Source: Streptomyces sp. GKU 895 (lineage in GTDB: Bacteria > Actinomycetota > Actinomycetes > Streptomycetales > Streptomycetaceae). Taken from it: a stretch of DNA of 64,000 bases. Numbering within the stretch: position 1 is the stretch's first letter; each line of letters opens with the position of its first letter. The position numbers and the translations under genes were made by a program. The stretch lies in assembly GCA_002027195.1 (NCBI GenBank), contig MWJO01000028.1:1-64000 (forward strand). The letters are read 5' to 3'. Under the pieces are notes generated by a model, which was given only the letters and a program-made list of their open reading frames with translations, ran no database searches and was not told the DNA's origin. Below, in pieces: positions 1 through 8,477 of this stretch.

Positions 1-720
1 GTCGTTTCGGTGGACGGCTTCGTGGGGGTGGCGGGGGGGAGTCGACTCCTCGGCGGGCGGCTGGCTGGTGGGAGGCGTGCTCGGGGTGTCCGGCGTCGAC
101 TCCGAGGGCGTCGGGGTGGGGGAGTCGGGCTTGTCGGGAGTGCAGGCCTTGTCCCCGCCGTTCCACGCGGCGATGAGGTGGTACGGGGTGACGACGTTGT
201 CGGGCTGGTACGGGGCCGGGCCGTGGCCGTCCTCCGTCTTGCCGTCGTAGATGATGTCGTCGCCGTACAGGTCGATCTGGCCGTAGCAGTCGGGCGTCTT
301 CACCGTCAGCTTCTGCCAGGTGTGCTTGTCGCTGTCGGCGACGTCGGCGGCGGTGAGGTACACGGTGGCGTGGTCGACGAGGGTCTGGTGGCCGGAGGTG
401 TACCAGTTGGAACCTTCGGTGGTGTATTCCGCCAGCGACACCGGGTACTTGCAGTCGTCGCCGACCGTCTGTCCCGGGGCCAGGCGCACCTCGACCGTGC
501 CGGGGGCGGCGTCCCACTGGTGGAAGCCGCCCTGCGAGGTCCAGTCGGTGCCGACCGGCTTTCCGTCCGCGTCGACGATGCGGTACTGCACGGTGGCGGA
601 CTGGCAGCCGCCTGCCGTCGTGGCGTGCGCGGAAGCGGCCCCGAGAAGGGGCGTGGCGCAGGCGAAGAGAGCGCTTGCGGCAAGGGCGGCCGAGGTTCTG
701 GAGCGGGGGGAGCGCGTCAA
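1..720 (-). CDS. Secreted protein with Pro/Ser/Thr-rich tail, partial
   Basis: The frame is open from a TTG codon at 720 down to the window edge (240 codons), so the C-terminus is missing. The TTG start is chosen because AGAGG lies about 8 bases upstream and the following residues form a signal peptide: TRSPRSRTS, then an Ala/Leu-rich stretch ending near AHA-TTAGG. The mature part looks like a folded extracellular domain of about 150 residues (motifs QYRIVDADGKPVG, APGTVEVRLAPGQ, YGDDIIYDG) with two Cys-containing loops. A linker of PT, PS and TP repeats follows, as in cell-wall-linked Streptomyces proteins that end in a sortase signal. The end is outside the window, so anchoring cannot be checked. 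No enzymatic motif is recognised; function unknown. Confidence 0.7.
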   Translation of the reverse strand, partial: MTRSPRSRTSAALAASALFACATPLLGAASAHATTAGGCQSATVQYRIVDADGKPVGTDWTSQGGFHQWDAAPGTVEVRLAPGQTVGDDCKYPVSLAEYTTEGSNWYTSGHQTLVDHATVYLTAADVADSDKHTWQKLTVKTPDCYGQIDLYGDDIIYDGKTEDGHGPAPYQPDNVVTPYHLIAAWNGGDKACTPDKPDSPTPTPSESTPDTPSTPPTSQPPAEESTPPRHPHEAVHRND

Positions 721-1003
721 GATCTGCCTCTGTGGAATCGGGGGTGTGGGAGGTGGATGGGCGTGAGTGGCCTACATATGCGGAGACCAAGAAGGCTGGT
801 GGTAAGTCACTCACGTCACTTGGCTCACTTCAGACGCAGCGAGCGACTCGAATTCTTGTCCTCTTCCACAACCCCCGTCAAATTTTCGCGAGTTCATCAC
901 AACCGCACGCTCGTGGCGGTCGATTCCGGGAGGTGGAAAGGTAGTCGAACCCACGCAATCCCCGGGCGCCTGAGGGGCATGGCCTCGCGACTACGCTGGG
1001 GCC
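721..1003. other. Intergenic region between divergent genes
   Basis: No coding frame is convincing here. The stretch lies between the divergent genes starting at 720 (minus) and 1004 (plus) and should hold both promoters. Positions 803-835 carry closely spaced CACTCAC/TCACTT-like repeats, which could be regulator half-sites, but I could not match them to a known operator. Confidence 0.3.
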
Positions 1004-1357
1004 ATGACAAGCGAAGGCGCTCAAAGCGGCAACGGATGGGCGCGGACAGCGGGTTGGGGTGTTCTGGCGCTCTTCCTGATCGCCTTCGCGGGCTTCGAGA
1101 GTGTCAAGTACGGCCTTGCGACGACAGTTGCCGCGCTGGTGTTCTTCGCGCTGCCCGACCTGGCCCGGCTGGCGGGGGTCCGCCCACCGGGCCTCCTCTA
1201 TCAGGCGGTGCATCGCGTGTGGATACCGCTGGCGGTAGTGGTCGTCTACTCCTTCGGGCCGGTCGTATGGCCACCGCTTTTCACCGCGGGCCTCGGCTGG
1301 TTCACGCGGATCGCCATCGACAGAACGCTCGGCAAGCGACCTGCTGCCCGAGCCTGA
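1004..1357 (+). CDS. Small integral membrane protein, DUF4260-like
   Basis: A 117-residue protein with three or four hydrophobic segments (around residues 18-35, 38-55, 70-92 and 90-105) and no signal peptide. The C-terminal half, with LLYQAVHRVWIPL followed by GWFTRIAIDRTLG, resembles the Y-x-x-x-H and D-R-x-L-G pattern of DUF4260 membrane proteins; this match is from memory. Such proteins are usually single genes of unknown role. The ATG at 1004 has no strong Shine-Dalgarno sequence. It ends 26 bases before the stop of the convergent GH3 gene. No partner is evident. Confidence 0.65.
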   Translation: MTSEGAQSGNGWARTAGWGVLALFLIAFAGFESVKYGLATTVAALVFFALPDLARLAGVRPPGLLYQAVHRVWIPLAVVVVYSFGPVVWPPLFTAGLGWFTRIAIDRTLGKRPAARA

Positions 1358-1383
1358 TCCGACGCGGCGGCACAGGCGGCGGT

Positions 1384-3691
1384 TCAGGTGATGTACGTCG
1401 GTGTGTGCAGGACTCGGGTGTGTCCGACCCGGCGGACCGGGCCGGTGAGTCGGATACCGCCGCTCAGCCGGATGTCGGTGCTGGAGGCGCCGAGTCGCAC
1501 GGTGATCTCGCCCGGTTCGACGATGCGGTGATGATCGGGGCCGGTGTAGGCGAGACGGTCGGCGTGCAGGCGGAAGGTGACCCTGCGTTCTTCGCCGGGC
1601 GCCAGGCGGACTCGGACGAAGCCGGTCAACTGGGTCACCGGGCGCGGCAGTTGGGCGACCGGATCCGCGGTGTAGAGCTGAACGACCTCGGAACCGGGGC
1701 GGTCACCGGTGTTGCGGACCAGGCAACTGATCTCGACCTCACCGTCGGTGGCGATCTCCGCGGCGCTCACCTCGAACCCGTGGTAGGTGAACGTCGTGTA
1801 CGACAGTCCGTGTCCGAAGGGGTAGGCCGGGGTGGGGTCGAGGTTGCTCACGCCCTGGGTGTTGCCGCCGAGCGGGGCGTGCAGATACGTGCCGGGCTGG
1901 CCGCCCGGGGTCCGCGGGATCTGCACCGGCAGCTTGCCGGAGGGGGTGAGCCGTCCGGAGAGCACCCCGGCGAGCGCCGGGCCGCCTTCCTCGCCGGGGA
2001 AGAAGGCCTGGACGACGGCGGCGGCGCGGTCGGTGTAGGCGCCGAGCGCGTACGGGCGGCCGGAGACGACGAGCAGGACGACCGGTGTACCGGTGGCCAG
2101 CAGGGCCTCGACGAGTTCGTCCTGGACCCCCGGCAGCGACAGGTCCTCCACGTCGCAGCCCTCGCCGGAGGTGCCGAGGCCGAAGAGGGCGGCACGGTCG
2201 CCGACCACCGCGACGCAGACATCCGCCTGCCGGGCCGCCGCCACGGCCGCGTCGATGCCGCCGCGGTCGACGTCCTTGACGGGGCAGCCCTGTTCGTAGG
2301 CGATGAGGGTGCCGGGCAGTTCCGTGGCCAGGGCGTCCAGCAGTGTGCGGGCCTCGATGCCGTTGTCGTGGCCGGGGTGGTGGGGCAGGACGTGGTTGGG
2401 GAAGGAGTAGCAGCCGAAGAAGGCGTTGGCGTCGTCGGCGCACGGGCCGATGAGGGCGATGGTGCCGGTGTTTGCGGCCAGCGGGAGGTGTCCGTGGCGG
2501 TTGTCCAGCAGCACGATGCTCTGTTCGGCCAGTTCACGGGCGATGGCCCGGTGCGCGGGCGGGTCCAGGTCGATGGGGCCCTCGTCGGTCACCTGCGGGT
2601 CGAAGTCCGCGTCGAGCAGCCCCAGTTCGACCTTCTGACGCAGCACGCGCCGGACCGCGCGGTCGACGAGGTCCTCGGAGACGCGGCCCTCGCGGACGAG
2701 TTCGGCGAGCGGCTCGCCGTAGCAGAGGGTGTCGGGCAGCTCCACGTCGATGCCCGCGGTGAGAGCGCGCGCGCCGGCCTCGCCGTCGGTCGCGGCGATG
2801 CGGTGCATGGTGCGCAGGAAGGCGATGGACCAGTAGTCGGAGACGACCGTGCCCTCGAATCCCCAGGCCTCGCGCAGCAGCCGGGTCAGCAGGCCCGGGT
2901 CGGCGCCGGCCGGCATGCCGTCCACATCGGCGTAGGAGTTCATGACGGAGCGGGCGCCGCCCTCCCGTATCGCCGTCTCGAAGGGCGGCAGGATCACGTC
3001 GGCGAACTCGCGCGGGCCCATGGAGACGGGGGCGTGGTTGCGGGCGGCCTTCGAGGCCGAGTAGCCGGCGAAGTGCTTGAGGGTGGCGATGATCCCCGCG
3101 CTCTCCAGGCCGCGGACGTAGGCGGTGCCGGTCGTCGCGACGAGGTACGGGTCCTCACCGAGGGTCTCCTCCACGCGGCCCCAGCGGTAGTCGCGTACGA
3201 CATCGAGGACGGGGGGAGAGGCCCTGGTGGACGCCGACGCGGCGCATGCTCGCGCCGATGGCGTGAGCCATGCGTTCGACGAGGTCGGGGTGGAAGGTGG
3301 CGGCCCAGGCCAGGGGGGTGGGGAAGACACTGGCGTGGTGGGTGGTGAAACCCGTCAGGCACTCCTCGTGGGCGAGGGCGGGGATGCCGAGCCGGGTGCT
3401 GTCGATCAACTCCTGCTGCAAGGAGGCGAGGTGGCGCGCGCCTTCGTGTGGCTCGACCGGCTTGGTGCCGAACGGGCGGGTGAGGTGGCCGAGTCCGTCC
3501 TTGCTGGCCTGTGCGAAGTCGGTGTGGTGGGCGAAGACGTCCTGCATCGGGGCGACGTTGCCGCTGACCCGCTCGACTCCGGGCCAGGCGCTGCCGAGCT
3601 GGGCGAGCTTCTCCTCCAGGGTCATCTCCGCGAGCAGGGCCTCGACCCTGTCGTCACGAGGGCAGGCCGGATCGGCCCAAGGTGTCGTCAT
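1384..3691 (-). CDS. GH3 beta-glucosidase/beta-xylosidase (frameshift at 3211-3216)
   Basis: Glycoside hydrolase family 3 enzyme that releases glucose or xylose from the non-reducing end of short beta-linked sugars. With one base corrected it is 768 residues, the usual length for this family. Visible features are the N-terminal barrel with RWGRVEETLGEDPYL, the substrate-binding KHF, the nucleophile in VVSDYWS (Asp about 285), the second GH3 domain (PVVLLVVSGRPYAL) and a C-terminal fibronectin-III-like domain. There is no signal peptide, so it acts on imported oligosaccharides. The frame changes within a run of six G (plus strand) at 3211-3216; five would restore it, so a sequencing error is likely. 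It lies 37 bp downstream of the LacI gene on the same strand, opposite a sugar ABC importer, an arrangement like the bxl loci of streptomycetes. Xylose versus glucose specificity cannot be decided. Confidence 0.9.
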
Positions 3692-3728
3692 GGTGCGTTC
3701 CTCGGGGTGGTGGTAGGGCGCGGGGGTG

Positions 3729-4754
3729 TCAGGCGTGGGCGGGCGGCGGGGCGGTCGAGCCCCGGACGACCAGCTGGGTGGCCAGCTCGACGCGATGGCT
3801 GTCCAGGGGCTCACCGGCGGCCAGGCGGAGCAGCGTGCGCAGCGCTGCCCGGCCGATCTCGGAGAACGGCTGACGGACGGTGGTCAGGGGCGGGGCGGAG
3901 GTTGCGGCGGCGGCGGTGTCGTCGAAGCCGACGACGCTGACGTCGTCCGGCACCCGCAGACCGTTGACGCGGGCGGCCTCGATGACACCGAAGGCCTCCA
4001 GGTCGTTGCCGGCGAAGACGGCGGTCGGCGGCTCGTCGAGGGCGAAGAGTTCCAGGGCGGCCTGGTAGGCGGGTTCGAACCGGAAGGCCCCCCGCTTGAT
4101 GAGCCGGGGGTCGGGCGTGAGGCCGGCACCGCTGAGCGCGGCCTGGTAGCCGTGCAGGCGGGCCGTGTTGCAGACGGCGTCGTGCCGGCCCTCGATCATG
4201 GCGATCCGTCGGTGGCCGAGTTTCACCAGGTGTTCGGTGGCCGCCATGCCCCCGCTGAAGTTCGTGGCACCGATGCTGGGCACGCTCTCGTCGGGCACGT
4301 TCATCGGGTCGATGAGGACGAGCGGGATGCCGGCCTGAGTGAACTGCGCGCGCTGCTGCACCGTCAGTTCGGACGTCACCAGGATGAGGCCCTCCCGGCC
4401 GGCCCCCGCGATCTTCCGGGCCCATGCGGCGCCGAGCGGGTCGTCGGGCGCCGTACCGATGACGACGTCGACCCCGGCCTCGGCCGCGGCCTCCGTGACA
4501 CCCTGCGTGATCACCAGGTTGTTGGGGTTGACCAGCTCGTCGAAGGTCAGGTCGATCGTGCGCACCGGTGACTGCGCGCCGCCCGGCCCGCGGGCCACGT
4601 AGTCGTGCTCGACCAGCAGCCGCTCGATGCGGGCCCGGGTCTCGGGCGAGACGTCGCTGCGGCCGTTGACCACCTTGGAGACGGTGGCCACGGAGACCCC
4701 GGCGGCTTCCGCGATCCCGGTCAGTGTCGTCCGCTCGACGGCTCTCTTCGCCAT
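3729..4754 (-). CDS. LacI-family transcriptional regulator of the GH3/ABC sugar locus
   Basis: A 341-residue LacI/GalR repressor. The N-terminal helix-turn-helix ([20 protein letters not shown], about residues 10-29) and hinge are clear. They are followed by a periplasmic-binding-protein-like sensor domain ending in the family signature [12 protein letters not shown] and [10 protein letters not shown]. It is divergent from the sugar-binding protein gene and runs with the GH3 gene. It probably represses both units until an oligosaccharide binds. The palindromic CGAAA-N2-TTTCG element at 4901-4912 between the divergent genes is the likely operator. By gene order it resembles BxlR/XlnR-type regulators of streptomycetes; the ligand is inferred only. 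Confidence 0.9.
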   Translation of the reverse strand: MAKRAVERTTLTGIAEAAGVSVATVSKVVNGRSDVSPETRARIERLLVEHDYVARGPGGAQSPVRTIDLTFDELVNPNNLVITQGVTEAAAEAGVDVVIGTAPDDPLGAAWARKIAGAGREGLILVTSELTVQQRAQFTQAGIPLVLIDPMNVPDESVPSIGATNFSGGMAATEHLVKLGHRRIAMIEGRHDAVCNTARLHGYQAALSGAGLTPDPRLIKRGAFRFEPAYQAALELFALDEPPTAVFAGNDLEAFGVIEAARVNGLRVPDDVSVVGFDDTAAAATSAPPLTTVRQPFSEIGRAALRTLLRLAAGEPLDSHRVELATQLVVRGSTAPPPAHA

Positions 4755-4895
4755 GCTGGTCCTTTCGCTGTTTTACGGGGACCGTAGCGCAAGCTTTCGT
4801 TCGATTCCAAGGGGTTACGGAGGCGAAAAATGCTGGCTCCCTCCCTCTTGACCCTCGAACCGGCCGCACCTAACTTGTCGGCCAGAAAACGCAGA

Positions 4896-4916
4896 GGTTT
4901 CGAAAAGTTTCGAACC
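4896..4916. promoter_or_regulatory. Putative LacI-type operator between regulator and sugar importer
   Basis: Two overlapping TTTCGAA motifs give the pseudo-palindrome CGAAAAGTTTCG (4901-4912), within the larger GGTTTCGAA...TTCGAACC arrangement (4896-4916). It lies between lacI (start 4754, minus) and the binding-protein gene (start 4991, plus). From memory, BxlR of S. thermoviolaceus recognises a CGAA-N-TTCG-like repeat. Binding here is inferred. Confidence 0.55.
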
Positions 4917-4990
4917 ACGCTTCATGACATGTGATGAGCCGACGAGCCGTCCAGCGTGATCGAACCTCTGAAGAGCCGAAGGAGCTCAAG

Positions 4991-6309
4991 ATGACCCCGA
5001 GAATGTCCCGCCGCACCCTCGTCGCCGCATCGGCGGCGGCACTCACGCTCACCCTGGCCGCCTGCGGCAGCAGCGGACGCACCGCCGGCGGGGCCGGCGG
5101 GGACGGAACGCTGGCCTGGGCGCTGACACAGGGCTCGGAGGCCACCTTCCGGGCCTCGGCCACCCAGTGGAACAAGGACGGCCGGACAGCAAGATCACTT
5201 ACCAGTTCTTCCAGAACGACCCCTACAAGCAGAAGCTGCGCACCGCCGTCGGCGCGGGCAACGGCCCCGTCCTGTTCGAGAACTGGGGCGGCGGCGGACT
5301 GAAGAGCTACGTCGACGCCGGGAAGGTGGCCGACCTCACCGCCGACCTCGACGCCAGCCCCGCCTGGAAGAACCGCATCTTCCCCTCGGTACTGCAGTCC
5401 GCGACCTTCGGCGGCAGGGTCTACGGCGTCCCCGTCAACGGCGTGCAGCCCGTGGTCCTGTACTACAACAAGGACCTGCTCCAGCGGGTGGGCGCCCAGC
5501 CCCCGAAGACCTGGGACGACCTGCTCGCCCTGGTGAAGAAGCTCAAGGCCGAGGGCATAGCCCCGATCTCCATGGGCGGCGCCTCCAAGTGGCCTGACCT
5601 GATGTGGCTGGAGTACCTCGTCGACCGCGTCGGCGGGCCCGACACCTTCGCGAACATCGCCGCCGGCAAGAAGGGCGCCTGGTCCGACCCGGCCGTCCTC
5701 GAAGCCGCGCAGATGATCAAGCAGCTGGTCGACGCCGGCGGCTTCGCCAAGGGCTTCACCTCGGTCTCCGCCGACACCGGGCAGGCCGAGGCCCAGCTGT
5801 ACACCGGCAAGGCCGCGCTGCTCCTCCAGGGCAGCTGGGGCTACGGCAGCATCACCACCGGCGCACCGAAGTTCGTCTCCGCGGGCAAGCTGGGCTGGGC
5901 CGGCTTCCCGTCCGTGGCCGGCGGCAAGGGCGATGCGACGAACATCGTCGGCAACACGGCCAACTTCTTCTCCGTGTCCGCGCAGGCGAGCGCGAAGCAG
6001 AGGAAGACGGCGGTGGCGTATCTCAAGGACGGTGTCTACAACGATGCCTACGTCGACAGCCTCCTGAAGAACGGCGATGTGCCGCCGGTGAAGGACCTGG
6101 ACGCCAAGATCAAGGCGTCGGCCAACGCGGACTGGTCGTCGTACGTCTACTCCCTCGCCCGCGACGCGAAGAACTTCCAGCTCTCCTGGGACCAGGCGCT
6201 CAGCCCGGAACTCGGCAACGAGCTGCTCACCCACCTCGACCAGCTCTTCCTCGGCCAGATCAGCCCGGAGCAGTTCTGCACGCAGATGGACAAGGCGGCG
6301 GCGAAGTGA
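4991..6309 (+). CDS. Sugar ABC transporter substrate-binding lipoprotein (frameshift near 5181)
   Basis: Extracytoplasmic sugar-binding lipoprotein of the CUT1 family, about 439 residues once one missing base is restored. The ATG at 4991 follows AAGGAG with good spacing. The signal peptide has a twin-Arg-like SRR, a hydrophobic core and the lipobox LAAC, placing the protein on the outer face of the membrane. The frame shifts near GGCCGG at 5180-5185: the N-terminal frame reads WNKD and the downstream frame resumes with PDSKITYQFFQNDPY. An expected GGCCCGG read one C short would explain it. The remainder is a full SBP_bac_1-type fold (ENWGGGGLKSYVDAG, PVNGVQPVVLYYNKDLL). It overlaps the first permease by four bases (GTGA). 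The locus has no ATPase; streptomycete importers of this class usually share MsiK. Confidence 0.9.
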
Positions 6310-7205
6310 GCACCGTCAAGGTCTCCGTCTCCGCCCGGCACAGCGGCCCGCCCTTCCTCATGGCCCTGCCCGCCCTGCTGCTCTTCGCCCTCTTCGCGCT
6401 CGTGCCGATGGCGATCGTCGTCTACCTCAGCTTCACCCGCTGGGACGGACTCGGCGCTCCGGCGTGGGCGGGAGTGGACAACTGGCGTGAAGCGCTGACC
6501 AGTTCGGTCACCCGCAACGCGCTGTGGCTCACCGTGAAGCTCATGGTGTTCTCCTGGGTCGTGCAGACCCCGATCAGCCTCCTGCTGGGCGTCTTCGTGG
6601 CAGGCAAACAGCGCTACCGAGCGCTGCTCGCCGTCCTCTACTTCGTGCCGCTGCTGATCTCCACGGCCGCCATCGCCGTCATCTTCAAGAACCTCCTCGA
6701 CCCCAACTTCGGCCTCGGCGCCGCCCTGAACCTTCCCGTCCTCGGACAGGACTGGCTCGGCGACCCCCAACTCGCCTTCTACGCCGTGGTGTTCGTCATC
6801 GCCTGGCAGTTCGTGCCCTTCCACACGCTGCTCTACCAGGCCGGCGCCCGGCAGATTCCGGCGTCCCTGTACGAGGCGGCATCGATCGACGGCGCGGGCC
6901 GCGTCAAACAGTTCTGGCACATCACCCTGCCCCAACTGCGCTACACCATCGTCACCTCGTCCACGCTGATGGTCGTCGGCTCGCTCACCTACTTCGACCT
7001 GGTCTTCGTCCTCACCGGCGGCGGCCCCGGCTACTCCACCCGCATCCTGCCGCTGGACATGTACATCACCGGCTTCCAGAGCAACGAGATGGGCCTCGCC
7101 AGCGCCATCTCCGTGGTGCTCGTCCTGGCAGGACTCGTTCTCTCCCTCGCCCTCCTCCGCTTCTCCGGCTTCAGCCGGATGCGCAGCCAGCAGGCAGGTA
7201 TGTGA
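6306..7205 (+). CDS. Sugar ABC transporter permease (MalF type)
   Basis: First inner-membrane subunit of the CUT1 sugar importer, 299 residues with about six transmembrane segments. The MalFGK-type EAA loop is visible as LYEAASIDGAGRVKQFWHITLP, where the ATPase docks. The GTG start at 6306 overlaps the stop of the binding-protein gene (GTGA), indicating translational coupling. The N-terminus (FLMALPALLLFALFALVPM) is the first membrane helix. It is followed by the second permease with a one-base overlap. Confidence 0.93.
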   Translation: MSTVKVSVSARHSGPPFLMALPALLLFALFALVPMAIVVYLSFTRWDGLGAPAWAGVDNWREALTSSVTRNALWLTVKLMVFSWVVQTPISLLLGVFVAGKQRYRALLAVLYFVPLLISTAAIAVIFKNLLDPNFGLGAALNLPVLGQDWLGDPQLAFYAVVFVIAWQFVPFHTLLYQAGARQIPASLYEAASIDGAGRVKQFWHITLPQLRYTIVTSSTLMVVGSLTYFDLVFVLTGGGPGYSTRILPLDMYITGFQSNEMGLASAISVVLVLAGLVLSLALLRFSGFSRMRSQQAGM

Positions 7206-8106
7206 TGTCCGCACTCACCCACGCCCCGACCACCGATCCCCGGCCCGACGTGACACCGACCCGCACCGCGCGCCGGGCCGGCTCGCCCGACTGCGGCGCG
7301 CCAATCCCCTGGGCGCACTGGGCGGTGTGCTCTGGCTGGTGGTGGTCCTCGTCCCGGTCTACTGGGTCCTCGTCACCAGCCTGCGCACCCGAGAAGGCTT
7401 CTTCGACGCCAACCCGCTCGCCCTGCCGACCAGCCCCACCCTCGACAACTACCGCCTGGTCTGGGAGAGCGGCTTCACGCACTACCTCCTCAACAGCACC
7501 CTGGTCACCGCCGGCGCGACGCTGCTGACCCTGGTGGTGTCCTTCCTGGCCGCCTACGCCATCGTCCGCGGCACCAGCCGGGCCCTGCGCTGGGCCTTCA
7601 GCGTCTTCCTGCTGGGGCTCGCCATCCCCCTGCAGGCCACGATCATCCCCGTGTACTACCTGATCGCCAAGGCGCAGATGTACGACACCCTGCCCGCGAT
7701 CGTGCTCCCCTCGGCCGCCTTCGCCATCCCGCTCACGGTGATCATCCTGGTCAACTTCCTGCGGGACATCCCCGACGAGCTCTACGAGTCGATGCGCGCC
7801 GACGGCGCCGGGCACTGGCGGATGCTGCTGAGCCTGGCGCTGCCCCTGTCACGCCCGGCCTTGATCACGGTCACGATCTACGACGCGCTGAACGTCTGGA
7901 ACGGCTTCCTCTTCCCGCTGATCCTGACCCAGAGCCCCGACAAGCGCGTCCTGCCCCTCTTCGTGTGGAGCTTCCAAGGCGAGTTCACCATCAACGTCCC
8001 CGCGATCCTGGCCGCGGTGGTCCTGTCCACGCTGCCGATCCTCGTCCTCTACGTCCTCGGCCGCCGCCAGCTCATCGGCGGACTGACGGCGGGGTTCGGC
8101 AAATGA
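7205..8106 (+). CDS. Sugar ABC transporter permease (MalG type, frameshift near 7278)
   Basis: Second membrane subunit of the importer, 300 residues after restoring one base. The ATG at 7205 shares its A with the stop of the previous gene. The frame breaks at GGGCCGG (7275-7281): upstream reads TRTARRAG and downstream resumes with RANPLGALGGVLWLVVVLVPVYW, consistent with a missing C in GGGCCCGG, the same kind of error as in the binding-protein gene. The EAA motif LYESMRADGAGHWRMLLSLALPLS is intact. Segments such as LLTLVVSFLAAYAIV fit MalG-type topology. It ends the operon at TGA 8104-8106. Confidence 0.88.
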
Positions 8107-8118
8107 GAGACACCGGCC

Positions 8119-8330
8119 TCACCTCTGGGCCAGAGCCGCGCCCGGGTCGGTGGCACCCAGCGCGGCGCTCTGCAACGCCGTGATGCGCTCGATGACGATC
8201 CAGGCGTGCGGGGACGCGTCCGTGGGCCGCAGGTAGCGATCCCGGACCGTCGCCGCGCGGAACACGTCCGCCACGGTGGCCACCGCGATCGCCGCCTGCG
8301 CGGAGCGGGCAACGATCCAGGGGGCTTTGC
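8119..8330 (-). pseudogene. Fragment of a membrane protein, possibly DUF4328-like
   Basis: On the minus strand a protein-like stretch (KAPWIVARSAQAAIAVATVA, then VFRAATVRDRYLRP and WIVIERITALQSAALG) is open to a TGA at 8119-8121. No start codon with a ribosome-binding site precedes it. Upstream, the frame runs into the leader of the plus-strand gene at 8478 and loses coding character. The segment resembles the start of DUF4328-type membrane proteins, which run to about 200 residues, so this looks like a truncated remnant or a further frame break. Low certainty. Confidence 0.3.
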
Positions 8331-8477
8331 GGCAGCGCTCCTCATTGCAGGTGTCCGTTCCTGGCACGGGCTTGTGGCAGGTTCCGGTCAAAGGCTTGTC
8401 AAATGCCGGACGTTCTCTGTCGCCGGTGGTCGGGTTCTCCACGACGGCTGTACAACCACCCGTTTTCGGAGGACCTG
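8331..8477. other. Upstream region of the secreted beta-propeller gene
   Basis: No gene is apparent. It contains the promoter region and ribosome-binding site (GGAGGA at 8468-8473) of the gene starting at GTG 8478. The plus-strand frame stays open upstream to 8403 but without signal-peptide character there. Confidence 0.35.

Noticed and set aside
10-3348. A 1112-codon open frame on the plus strand
   Set aside because: It is the antisense of a secreted protein and a GH3 gene; composition is Gly/Val/Arg/Ala-rich with no domain, a usual effect of high GC content.
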